Shown here one piece after another: positions 1-10,073 of a DNA stretch of 64,000 bases. Both the position numbers and the translations under genes were made by a program. Numbering within the stretch: position 1 is the stretch's first letter; each line of letters opens with the position of its first letter. Under the pieces are notes generated by a model that saw only the letters and a list, made by a program, of their open reading frames with translations, was not told where the DNA came from and made no database searches. Source of the DNA: Heliocidaris erythrogramma (Eukaryota; Echinodermata; Echinoidea; Camarodonta; Echinometridae); NCBI GenBank assembly GCA_025617745.1, contig CM046859.1:28137371-28201370 (forward strand). Reading direction: 5' to 3'.

Positions 1-648
1 GCATTGCCCATTCGCGCGCTTAAATAAAACACTTTTGCGCACCAGGAAGGAGTTATGTAAATGTTTTAACTTCTTTTGTGAATTTGGGCCTAAATGTCTT
101 TTTTGAGGAGTAGACAATAATTGTATTTCTCGTACTAGTTAAATTTTCAGATGTGGAATATAAAGCAAATAATCACCTTTTGATTTCAAGATATGAGACG
201 TACTATCACTTCCTCGCTGATCTGAATGTGTACGCTATCTTTCCTCAGCTACATCCAGATTTCCAAATTGTAATTATTTGCTCAATATCTGAATGATATG
301 AAGGTGATGAGATGTGTTTAGACTCAGTGGCCCCCGCCAAACAGGTTCCCCCTCCTCAAAATCTCTCTATTCAAGAAGTTCTGGCAACACCCCAGTGGCG
401 TATCCAGCAGACCATGTTTGAAGCCCCTTTGTCTCTCTTTCTCCTCAATGAACAACTAGATAAACAATGAAACACCCCCCCCCCCCACAAACAAATAATA
501 ATATGAAAGAAAAAATTTACCGGTTCTACATGATAAAGGGCTACATTTAGCAACAAATATTTATAGGTTAATTCACCCCTCCCCCTTACAAATATCTGGC
601 TTTATAGCCCACTGCATTCTACCTATTTATATCCCTGGCTAACTGTTC
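1..648. other. AT-rich DNA without a recognisable gene
   Basis: No exon, RNA gene or complete transposon could be recognised. There is a C run near 476-486, and a fragment near 393-410 that resembles the ends of the dispersed 'GTGGCG-ATCCA' repeat family seen many times in the window. Confidence 0.5.
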
Positions 649-925
649 CTATTGAAGGTTGATATTGAGGTTCCCCTCGACAAGTTGAACACTGAAGTTG
701 TCCCAAGACTTCGCTGTGTAGACCGCTTCACAGGTGTTACCTTCATCATGGTCCTTGCTTTGAATACATGACGCAGTTACTGTGAGAGTACCTGATTGGA
801 CGGACGGTTGCCATGTGTCCAGTGATGTCACAATCTGACTCGTGTTTCTTCCATCATTGTCTGTACAAACGATCTTCAGTGTTTGGTTTGTTGTGTTGTG
901 GATGCAAGGAAAATACTGGCCGTAT
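649..925 (-). CDS. Exon of an unknown protein, paralogue 1
   Basis: A terminal exon of about 92 residues is open from a good acceptor (TTGCAG on the minus strand, just above 925) to a TAG stop at 649-651. It shares the motif LKIVCTD-DGR-TSQIV, a following WQP and an SG turn with the exon at 2440-2749, and both use the same acceptor phase (the first base completes a codon). I do not recognise the family. The alternating polar and hydrophobic pattern suggests a small beta-rich domain, which is inference. The upstream exon was not found. The conserved coding reading over two diverged copies is the main evidence that it is real. Confidence 0.55.
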
Positions 926-1182
926 CTGCAATACCAAGAAAATAGAAATATATTAATTTCATATAACATTCCTATTTCGATCATGGCTTCATAACTTTTG
1001 TCACTTTAACTGCAGCAATATGTCGGCCCCCCCCCCCCCAAGCAAAATCTAAAAGGGCTTACCCGCTTGGGTATTCTTGAAGTCATATTAATTAAATAGT
1101 ATGCAAACAAAAAAAATTGCTGGAATTCAGGTTATTATTAGGTCTATTATTATTATTATTAGGCCTTTAATTATTATTATCA

Positions 1183-1558
1183 TTGGCGGATCCAGGGGGC
1201 ACTTCTGGCCCGTGCCCCCCCCCAGAAGAAAAGTATGCATTTTGACCATAGACGATCTGCCATTTTCTTGATTGTGTCCCCCCCCCCCCCCCACCCTTTA
1301 GAATGAAGACCTTTTTTTTTTTTTTCTTGTCAGGGAATTATGGAGATAAACTGGACCCATAACCCCCCCCCCCCCCCACTGAGGGAATTTTGAAGGTCTG
1401 GCGAAAAAAATTTTTTGTCGCACCCAACCCCCCCCCCCTCCCCCTACTGAGCGACTTTTCGAGAAGCTGGCGAGACCAAAAAAATACGGGTCTACCTTTT
1501 CCAAACCTTCATTTGTGTGCCCCCTCTTATACTCAATCCTGGATTTCCCCCCCCCCCC
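1183..1558 (-). mobile_element. Dispersed MITE, CAGTGGCGGATCCAGG family, inverted copy
   Basis: It starts with TTGGCGGATCCAGG and carries in order the same internal blocks as the copy at 7750-8091, read on the opposite strand: the 'cagatcgtctatgg' block, the 'ctgacaagcaaaaa' block and a 'ggcgaaa' block, separated by long C runs. It ends near a degenerate 'aatcctggatt'. No transposase is encoded, so it is nonautonomous. Confidence 0.6.
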
Positions 1559-1571
1559 TGATTATTATTAT

Positions 1572-1745
1572 TATAATTACCATTCACATCATCTCAGAAT
1601 AATCCTCTGATTATTGCGCGGGTACCGTACTTATGTTATGGTGCAGCAAGACTTCCCGCGCAATCAGAGGACTATTTGGAGGATTGACCATGGGATCGGC
1701 AAAGCAGCACAATTGCCTTGATTAAAGGCTAGCACCTACCTACCT
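1572..1745. repeat. Foldback MITE related to 38693-38852
   Basis: The segment holds a short inverted repeat built on 'cctctgattattgcgcggg' and its complement near 1655. It then has 'gaccatgggatcgg' and 'aaaggctag', which also occur in order in the palindromic element at 38.7-38.85 kb. It reads as a diverged member of the same nonautonomous family. Confidence 0.45.
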
Positions 1746-2399
1746 GGCAGCGTCCTGAGTGAAACCAGTACGATTCGGTGGGTCTCACAATTTACCAATG
1801 TTCAAATAACCATTGAAAATATGGCAATATAAGTTATTTTTTTAATTAAAGTATCATATATACGATGCCACTTACCTAAACAGACCTTCCGCAAATCAGC
1901 TTTTCCTAAAAAATGTGTAGAATCGATGAATGTCACTTTTTACTCTCAATTTTCGAAATCAGTCCCATTCGCCATGTTGTTGAAGCAGAAACGAAAATAG
2001 GCACTTGCGCATGCGCCTATGAATATTTATTACAAAGACAGTTTTCGTCACAGGAATAATGAATATTCATATATCCACCGTGATCCGCCGATCTCTCGAG
2101 CCCACTCGTCTAATGAATATTCATAATCCTCCCTTCTTGTCTGTATTATCGTGGAGCTGCTGACGCATGCGCATTGCAAGCAAAACACCGACCTACGGAA
2201 ATTTTTAGTACAGGCTCTTGGAGATAAATATGCCTTTTTTGTATCATCCTCATTGAAAAGAAAGACGACAGTCAATCGTAAAGTTTTGTAAGTACCTAAA
2301 TTTAGACTAAAATCAACTAATGTCATGTTTCATGGTTTTCATTTTGACAAACGACCTTGTAATTAAGAGACATCCAAGCAATCAAAGGACTGCTGATCG

Positions 2400-2426
2400 C
2401 AGCCCGAACACTACGTGTTCGGGCTG
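2400..2426. repeat. 12-bp perfect hairpin
   Basis: The arms cagcccgaacac and gtgttcgggctg are exact complements around a 3-base loop. It lies just past the stop of the unknown exon at 2440-2749, on the minus strand. It could be a MITE remnant or an RNA hairpin. Confidence 0.5.
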
Positions 2427-2439
2427 CCGCAGTAAGCAC

Positions 2440-2749
2440 CTACCCAGCTGGCCTGATGTAATCCTTTGTAATCTTGAGCATTCCATGAATCTTCTGAATA
2501 GTGAAGTCATAGCAGGACTCAGCTGTACTCAGGACCGCATCCCCCTTGTCCGTTACCGGGACACCGTTGGCGAGGTGAAACCGAAACACAGAGATGGTCA
2601 TTTTACCTGACGGGATTGTAGGCTGCCACGAGTTCGCCTTTCTTACTATCTGACTCGTGTCTCTTCCATCTTTATCCGTGCACACTATTTTCAGTATTTC
2701 ATCTGTCTTGTTGTGAATACGAGGTGAAGAAGTTTGACTCCCCATTATG
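2440..2749 (-). CDS. Exon of an unknown protein, paralogue 2
   Basis: This is a homologue of the exon at 649-925. It has the block LKIVCTDKDGRDTSQIV, then WQP and PSG, and is about 102 residues long to a TAG stop at 2440-2442. An ATG lies at 2743-2745. Just upstream a possible acceptor (ATAG) would give the same phase as paralogue 1, so it may be an internal or terminal exon rather than the start. It lacks the two cysteines at the C-terminal side that paralogue 1 has but keeps the one in VCTD. The function is unknown and no signal peptide is visible. The two copies in the same orientation about 1.8 kb apart suggest a local duplication. Confidence 0.55.
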
Positions 2750-2799
2750 CTATCTTTTCAGTTGAAAACGCAGCACTAATTTCATCGCGACAGCGCTGT

Positions 2800-3085
2800 G
2801 TGTATAGTCAAAGAGTTTAAATACGAAGAGTGCTCAGTCCGAAATAAAGCACGCGTATATATTGTGGTACATGTCCATCGGCCCAGAGGGAAAGGTTATA
2901 GTCTAAATCAAGATGTTGTATTTTTTATTTTCTTTATTTTTTTCTTCTTTTTCTGGACATCGCTTTTGGTAAAGCAGTAAACTAAAGGGCATAATCTTGA
3001 TATTATGTCCCTTCAAATACAAACTTATGTCCCAAAACAGATAGGAATCAACTCTAACTGCACCAGGGGGAGAGGGAGAGATTCG

Positions 3086-3119
<34 letters not shown>

Positions 3120-4540
3120 AGGACTAGATGTTTGTATTGTTGTTAAAGTTATTTGCTGTGAAATTTATTAAGCTCTAAATGAGCAACACTGCGATATCTG
3201 ACGGGAATGTCGAGAAAAATTATTTAAAAAATAATAAAATGTTATCTGTATTTTCTATTAAATCGGAATATTTCATTTGATATGATATAAGGAAATTAAA
3301 GGGATTATAGACCTGTAATTTTTTTATCCTTCTACTTTTAAAAGTCAAGACAGAAAAGGCTTTAATAAAATGAGATTGTGTGCGACCAATTACTTATATA
3401 AGAGTGGCGTATCCAAGATTATCTTATTTTTATTTGTAGCGTATCCAGGACACATCGAATGAAAGGAAATGTGTACCCCCACCCCCCGCACAGGAAGAAT
3501 CTGAAAACTGATAATTTTTTTTCTTGCTTGTCCTAAAATTCAAAATAGAATGCATGTGATGATTTTTAGTTCGTCAGGCGTGAACCTCCCCCCTCCCAAT
3601 GCATTCGTGGATGCGCCACCAATATAACTAACATACGGTAAGTTATTTGTAATATACTGCTGTAGAAATTTGAGACGACAGGCAAAGAAAACAGGATAGG
3701 GGCTTGCTCCGAAGCCATCACCAACGCAATAGGGCCTATACCGATTGTACGAAAAAGGGGGAAAATGGCCTCCGTGTTTTGAATTGAATTAACTAGTAAC
3801 CGACATAGCAGGTAATGATATAATTTATTTATTACCAGTCCTATTCTGTCTTTGTAGGAATATCCCATTACTTTTGCCCCAGCTCTCTTTGTCTCCCCCC
3901 CCCCCCCCCCCCGCACTGAGAAAATTTTGGAGGGCTGGCGAAAATCCCCCTCAACTGACTTTTGGAGGGCTGGCGAAGTTGACAGCCCTGCATTAATTTT
4001 GTGCCCCCACCCTTTTACTACATCCTGCATTCGCCCTAGAATGTCAGTGTCATAACAGGGTTCAGAAGCCCCCTCCCACTACATTGTCGGTCTCTCGGGG
4101 CTGTCGCTGCCAAAGACAAGTAAACGACAAACAGCAAGCAAAAAACCTTGAGGAGCCAGGTTTGGCAAACTGACATAAGTTCAATCGGCAACGCCACCAC
4201 CTCGATCCGGATCCGGACACCTATCATGGTCCATGCACCTATTCCGCTCAGCTATTCCATGCTGCTTGCATGATCTAAACATCAACCACTGGGCTAGGCG
4301 TAATGCGGTGATAGAACATTGATTATACGAATTTATGAATTTAACACATTGAAATTTGCCTCTGGTACATTAGAAATATAACAGTGAACTGGAATTTAGT
4401 TAGAGTTTCTTCTAACCGGCTATATGCTGGGCTTGCCTTCGGGCGGACGTACGTCTGCTACATGGTCGTCTGCTAGCGCACGAGCTCATTGGATGTCGTC
4501 GATGACCTCACGTGATCGGTACACGCCCACATTAGGTCAT
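2800..4540. other. Non-genic DNA with G/C tracts and repeat scraps
   Basis: A run of 20-plus G residues lies near 3090-3117, and C runs lie near 3475-3487 and 3894-3912. Fragments of the 'GTGGCGTATCCA' repeat family occur near 3407, 3437 and 3590-3620. No exon with both splice sites was found. Confidence 0.5.
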
Positions 4541-4825
4541 CTATTACAAATATTGGAATTCACGTGTATAGTATGGCAAATTATTATTTTTTTGTTCAAA
4601 AGCATGCATATTCCCGGGGATTTGTGTGGGGTTTATTGGACTCATCGAGCCTCAGTTATACCCTTTCAGAGCTTTAAATTTCATGTAAATTACATTTCTC
4701 ATAATTTCAAATAAATACTCGGGGAATTAAAATCATTTCAAAACCCCTGTTTTCATGTGTTAACCTATGGGAGCTGGAAGGCCAAAAGCATGCATATTCC
4801 CGGGTATTTATGGGGTGTTTACTGG
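4540..4825. repeat. ~190-bp satellite, left part
   Basis: Units are marked by 'agcatgcatattcccggg' at 4601 and 4787, giving a period of 186. The array is cut at 4825 by the foldback element and resumes at 6774. Confidence 0.75.
4818..4825. repeat. 8-bp target duplication of the foldback element, left copy
   Basis: TTTACTGG here is repeated at 6766-6773. The intact satellite unit near 6965 shows the uninterrupted form, TTTACTGGACTC. Confidence 0.7.
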
Positions 4826-5270
4826 CGTATCCGGACACCTACCCCCTGGACAACCACCCCCGATAACCACCCCTAGGATAACCACCCTCTAGGACAACTA
4901 CCCCCTAGGACAACTACCCCCTAGGGCAACCACCCTCTAGGACGACTACCCCCCTAGGACAAGTACCCCCCGGATAACTACCCCCAGACAACTACCCCCT
5001 AGGACAACCACCCTCTAGGACAACTACCCCCCGGATAACTACCCCCCAGACAACTACCCCCTAGGACAACTACCCCCAGGACAACTACCCCCCGGAAAAC
5101 TACCCCCCGGACAACTACCCCCAGGACAACTACCCCCCGGACAACTACCCCCAGGACAACTACCCCCAGGACAACTACCCCCGGACAACTACCCCCCGGA
5201 CAACTACCCCCAGGACAACTACCCCCCGGACAACCACCCCCTAGGACAACTTCCCCCAGGACAATAGGAT

Positions 5271-5660
5271 AGAGCATGGTCCGGAATATTATTACCTTGT
5301 CATATCAGAAATATTGTTATATCAGACCTCTTGATACTGAGTTTCCACTGTAGATGGAAGGAAAAACAAAGAAATGCATGAGGAAAGAGAATAGGATAGA
5401 TGGAAGGTAAAACAAAAGAAAGAAATAAGGAAAGGGAGAGGATAGATGGAAGGAAAAACAAAGAGATACATAAGGAATGAGAAGAGGATGTATGGAAGGA
5501 AAGAGAAGAGGATAGATGGAAGGAAAAGCAAAGAAATACATTAGGATATGTTTTCCTTGCATCTATCTTCTTCTCTTTCCTTTTGTATTTCTTTGTTTTA
5601 ACATCCATATATCCTCTTCTCTTTCCTTCCATCTATCCTCTCCCCTTTTCTTATGCATTG
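5271..5660. repeat. Direct repeat inside the foldback element, copy A
   Basis: The block starting 'agagcatggtccggaatatt' is repeated at 6049-6450 with few differences. Inside it a purine-rich arm ('agatggaaggaaaaac' several times) is followed by its pyrimidine-rich complement, so each copy is itself a large imperfect hairpin. Confidence 0.75.
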
Positions 5661-6048
5661 TCCTTGACGTCTTGCGTTGGTGCAAGTTGTCGTCTTATTG
5701 ACGTAATTACAGGACGTAAAAAAGACGAAAACCACGACGTAAATATCACGTAATTTTTACCACTTTCTGCTATCAGGGTGGTTGTCTGGGGGTAGTTGTC
5801 CAGGGGGTGGTTGTCCGAGGGGTAGTTGTGCTGGGGGTAGTTGTCCTAGGGGGTAGTTGTCTGGGGTGGTTGTCCAGGGGGTGTTCGCCCGGGGGGGGGG
5901 GGGTAGTTGTCCTAAAGGGTGGTTGTCCTAGGTGGTAGTTTTCCTAGAAATACATAAGAAAGGTATAACAAAGGTCCTTGGGACCATCGAAATTGCCTCG
6001 TTATAAGAGGAATCTCGTTATATCAGGATTAAAAAACAAGAGATTATA

Positions 6049-6450
6049 AAGAGCATGGTCCGGAATATTATTACCTTGTCATATCAGGAATATTGTTATA
6101 TCAGACCTCTTGATACTGAGTTTCCACTGTAGATGGAAGGAAAAACAAAGAAATACATGAGGAAAGAGAATAGGATAGATGGAAGGTAAAACAAAAGAAA
6201 GAAATAAGGAAAGGGAGAGGATAGATGGAAGGAAAAACAAAGAAATACATAAGGAATGAGAAGAGGATGTATGGAAGGAAAGAGAAGAGGATAGATGGAA
6301 GGAAAAGCAAAGAAATACATTAGGATAGTGGAGAGGATATGTTTTCCTTGCATCTATCTTCTTCTCTTTCCTTTTGTATTATTTTGTTTTAACATCCATC
6401 TATCCTCTTCTCTTTCCTTCCATCTATCCTCTCCCCTTTTCTTATGCATT
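6049..6450. repeat. Direct repeat inside the foldback element, copy B
   Basis: Second copy of the block at 5271-5660, with a 14-base difference near 6328-6340. The two copies flank a unique centre holding 'gacgtaa' repeats and a short G-rich minisatellite. Confidence 0.75.
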
Positions 6451-6773
6451 GTCCTGGGGGTAGTTGTCCAGGGGGTAGTTGTCCTGGGGGTAGTTGTCCG
6501 GGGGGTAGTTGTCCGGGGTAGTTGTCCTAGGGGGTAGTTGTCTGGGGGGTAGTTATCCGGGGGGTAGTTGTCCTAGAGGGTGGTTGTCCTAGGGGGTAGT
6601 TGTCTGGGGGGTAGTTATCCGGGGGGTAGTTGTCCTAGGGGGTAGTCGTCCTAGAGGGTGGTTGCCCTAGGGGTAGTTGTCCTAGGGGGTAGTTGTCCTA
6701 GAGGGTGGTTATCCTAGGGGTGGTTATCCGGGGTGGTTGTCCAGGGGGTAGGAGTCCTAGAACCGTTTACTGG

Positions 6774-7690
6774 ACTCATCAAGCCTTAATTATACCTTAT
6801 CAGAGTCTCAAATTTCATGTAAATCACATTTTTTACATTTTCAAAGAAAAACAAAGGGAATTTTAATCACCCTAAAATTCCTTGTTTTCGCGTGTTAACC
6901 TATGGCAAATTATTTTTTTTTTTTGGTAAAAAGCATGCATATTCCCGGGGATTTATGGGTGGTTTACTGGACTCATCAAGCCTTAATTATACCTTTTCAG
7001 AGCTTTAAATTTCATATACAAATCACGTTTTTTATATTTTCAAATAAAAATTATGGGAATTATAATCATCCTAAAATTCCTTGTTTTCGCGTGTAAACCT
7101 ATGGCAGGAGAGACTTTTGGGGGTAAAAAGCATGCATATTCCCGGGGATTTATGCGGGTCTTTTCAACTAGTTGAGCCTTAATTATACATTTTCAGAGCT
7201 TTAAATTTTATTCAAGGCACATTTTTGAAAATTTTGATTAAATTCTGGGGGAATTATAATCATTCAAAAATCCCCGTGTTTGCGTGTTAACCTATGGGAG
7301 ATGGAAGACCAAAGGCATGCATATTCCCGGGGATTTATGCGGGGTCCCTTGCACTTTTTGAGCCTTCATTAAGCCTTTTCAGAGTCTCAAATTACATGTA
7401 AGCCACATTTACATTAAATTCAAGGCAATACTAGAGGAACTATAATCATTTTTAAAATCCATGTTTATACGTGTTAACCCTATGGCAGATGACTCTGTCA
7501 AAAAGCAGGCATGATCCAAGGGATTCATAGCGGCATTTATTGACAAAAAGGTTCAAGCAATGTTTTTTGAACTATCCATCCTCTTTCTCGTACAAAAATC
7601 AGACTTGAAAAAGATAGAGTAAGATATGAAATATGAAGAAAAAGTGAGACATCTTTTCACGTGTTATACCTTTGGGGAACGTATTTTTCC
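6774..7690. repeat. ~190-bp satellite, right part
   Basis: Markers 'agcatgcatattcccgggg' at 6932, 7129 and about 7313, and a decayed one near 7504, give spacings of 184-197. Each unit also has 'gtgttaacctatgg' and 'ttttcagagctttaaat'. The decay rises to the right. Confidence 0.75.
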
Positions 7691-7749
7691 GAGTCTGTTT
7701 TAACACAGCAAATTACACCTCCAAAATGTACTACGGAAGTAGGTGAGAG

Positions 7750-7927
7750 CAGGGGCGGATCCAGGATTTAGTAAAAGAGGGGGCACAAAAATAAAAGTTT
7801 GTGAAAAGGTAGACCCGGGGGGGGGGGGGGGGGGGGGTAGGGACAAAAAAAAATTTCGCCAAAACTTCCAAAATCACTTAGTAAGGGGTTATGGGGTCCA
7901 GTTTCCCTCCATAACTCCCTGACAAGC

Positions 7928-7958
<31 letters not shown>

Positions 7959-8091
7959 CACTCTAAAAGGGGGGGCACAATCGACAAAATGGCAGATCGT
8001 CTATGGTAAAAACGCATACTTCTCTTCCAAAAGGGGGGGGGGGGGGCACGGGCCGGCTGTGCCCCCCCCCCCCCCCCTGGATCCGCCAATG
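7750..8091 (+). mobile_element. hAT-like MITE with 8-bp target duplication
   Basis: The ends CAGGGGCGGATCCAGG and CCTGGATCCGCCAATG are inverted repeats, flanked by GGTGAGAG at 7742-7749 and 8092-8099. An 8-bp duplication and CAG ends fit the hAT superfamily. The inside is low-complexity G, A and C runs and codes for nothing. Related copies or fragments lie near 1183, 25402, 28232, 33500, 40921 and 43100. Confidence 0.7.
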
Positions 8092-8720
8092 GGTGAGAGT
8101 AACCAGTCTTGATACTATTAAAAGTCTTTCGTATAGTTCAAGGAGAATGAAGGTCAAAACATTGTAATCAAGCGTTTACAAACTAAAATTGTACTTGTTT
8201 GAATGACCCAAACATGTCACAAATCTGATGTACCATATTTGAGTAAATTCAATCTTAAAACATGGACTTGCGACGATTTGGCACGGACATGGGCGCCGCC
8301 ATGTTATGCCGAAAGTGACGAAATTGCGCTATAGTGTGTGATTGGCTGTTACCATTATAGCTATCATTATAATGATATCTCTACAAAACGTGTTCAAAAT
8401 ATAATTTAAAGCAGATCTGTATCTAAAAATATTGAAAAACTGTAATTTACGTATTTAAAATGAAATAAAAATAGTGATAACAACAATACAATTAATTTAG
8501 TTAATTAGTTTTTTTGGTATCTTTTCAGTCACATGTTCTTTATTAATGATTTGGTATCAATTCTCCTTCTTTGTTTAAATACTATTATTTTGAATCTTTG
8601 CCGCTAATTCCACTTGGGATTTTGTGTATTATTACGTAAATTACGTAGATTACGTAATAATGAAGCGCGCACATTACTCTTTTCTCATCTACATAATTAT
8701 ATCCATCATTTATTTGTAAA

Positions 8721-8795
8721 GCGCGCGCATCCTCAGTCAGATCTCCCAGAGAGACGGTTTCTAAGCAACCTATATCTGACTGAGGATGCGCACGC
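8721..8795. repeat. 22-bp hairpin near a Penelope-like end
   Basis: The arms 8721-8742 and 8774-8795 pair over 22 bases with one mismatch around a 31-base loop. The arms carry 'gcgcatcctcagtcagat'. It lies about 50 bases upstream of the hammerhead-like core at 8850. Confidence 0.65.
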
Positions 8796-8844
8796 TAGAA
8801 CTATAACTATTATTTGTATGATACCTTATCATTATTATTTATTG

Positions 8845-8960
8845 TTCTCCTGAAGAAGACGCCAGGGAGCGCCGAAAATTTGAGTGTAAAAATAAAATTG
8901 GCCACAATGCATTATAAACGCTTTTAGCAGTTTTCTTTCTATGTATATATACCGTGTGGC
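8845..8960 (+). mobile_element. Terminal fragment of a Penelope-like element
   Basis: It has ctgaaga at 8850-8856 and cgaaaatt at 8873-8880, then an AT-rich stretch ending in a TA-rich run. This parallels the region upstream of the Penelope-like reverse transcriptase at 16.9-19.1 kb (minus strand, 19116-19140). No reverse transcriptase is present here, so it would be a lone terminal copy. Confidence 0.4.
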
Positions 8961-9896
8961 TCAAATATATAGCCATATATATTTTTATGGGACAATGTTG
9001 ATATGTATGGAAAGCTAAAGGACCCACCTTTTATATAATATGAAAAAAAATGACAAAAATTTCATGCATCGATGAGCAGTGCTCACTTACGTAAGAGGTA
9101 TGAAAATTGGCCTGCGCAGGATTTTTCCTTCCAATTTTGGACAGGGAAGTTATTTGCAGCTTACAAAATAAGGGCGATATGAGATATGCATGATCAAATA
9201 TGACACCTTTTTGTTTCTTAATATCTCTTTTTGATTATTGAATAAGAAATTTATGCGTGAACGAACATTAATTGTATTGATTATTGTTATTCAAGGATTG
9301 TGAGATTGTTGGTATTGATTCAAATTTCAGGGTAAAATTATCCATGATGCACCACCACACTTCCACCGTACCTCCACCATGTCCACCCCAATCATCCACT
9401 CCATCCCTGGCCATCCTCGCCCCCTCCCCCCTCTGTTTGCAGCTTTGATTAGTACATGCAATACCGGTAATGAAATGGCTGTGAGATAAGTGTGAGTATA
9501 ATTATGTTTATGATCATTGTCAGAATGAATCAATTCCCCCATTCCTACCCCTGCTCCTCTCTTTGCCAATATCTCTGCTGCCCCCCCCCCCCACCTCCTT
9601 CTGTTATTGAAACATTGGTGGTACACGTTACATGTGTGAGATTGCATACCATTTTCCATGAATTCCATGGATTAAGAGTCAAAAAGATATTTTGAATACC
9701 ATACCTTTCTCTCCATCATTTACCAATCCTCAAACAAATACAAGGTATATAATGACATTAGAGATACCTGAATACATGTATTTTACAAAATGGACATGGC
9801 GTAAGTACATTCAATCAAAGGGAGTGCGCTTTTTTTTTTTTAAAGCGCCCTATTCATATACTCCAATAATTATTGTGAGACTCTTTTGTACATGTA
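8961..9896. other. No gene recognised
   Basis: AT-rich DNA with one C run near 9581-9592 and a small hairpin 'gcgcttt...aaagcgc' near 9828-9848. The short ORFs have no coding signature. Confidence 0.5.
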
Positions 9897-9901
9897 AGAC
9901 C
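9897..9901. repeat. 5-bp target duplication of LTR element, left copy
   Basis: AGACC here is repeated at 16685-16689 directly after the 3' LTR. Confidence 0.85.
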
Positions 9902-10073
9902 TGTTGTAGATGTTGTTGGAACTACATTAACATGATATCATACATGTAATTATGCAACGAGCTCGGCGGAGGGATATACAATAAAAGAGCTATTCTAAGA
10001 TGGCTACCAATTAGTAATCACACTCACTGCTTCAAGGTGTCATTAATACCGAGTCATACCACATATTACAACA
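9902..10073 (+). repeat. 5' LTR of Ty3/Gypsy element
   Basis: 172 bp, starting TGTTGTAG and ending ACAACA, identical by eye to the 3' LTR. The identity implies a very recent insertion. An 'aataaaag' near its middle could serve as poly(A) signal. A TGG-starting purine-rich tract follows directly and is the expected tRNA primer-binding position. Confidence 0.9.

Larger units (their letters stand above)
4826..6765. mobile_element. TU-like foldback transposon
   Basis: This 1.94-kb element has inverted arms made of short tandem units around 'ccccctaggacaac'. They are C-rich on the left (about 4834-5262) and G-rich on the right (about 6455-6755), with an extra G-rich block at about 5772-5945. The outer ends match as inverted repeats through 'cctaccccctggacaacc'. 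It is flanked by the 8-bp duplication TTTACTGG and sits inside a satellite whose unit reads through when the element is removed. Sea-urchin TU elements are known for foldback arms with short tandem units in the outer domain and 8-bp duplications, and this fits that design. No transposase ORF is present, so it is presumably moved by another element's enzyme. Confidence 0.75.

Noticed and set aside
4999-5277. Gly/Val-rich frame with repeated GVVVLGVVV, looking like a structural protein
   Set aside because: It is the minisatellite arm of the foldback element, with no splice or start context and open because of the unit length.
5300-6353. Repeated LFFLPSI-type frames on the minus strand
   Set aside because: They are the purine-rich hairpin arm of the foldback element read on the other strand, duplicated in the two blocks.
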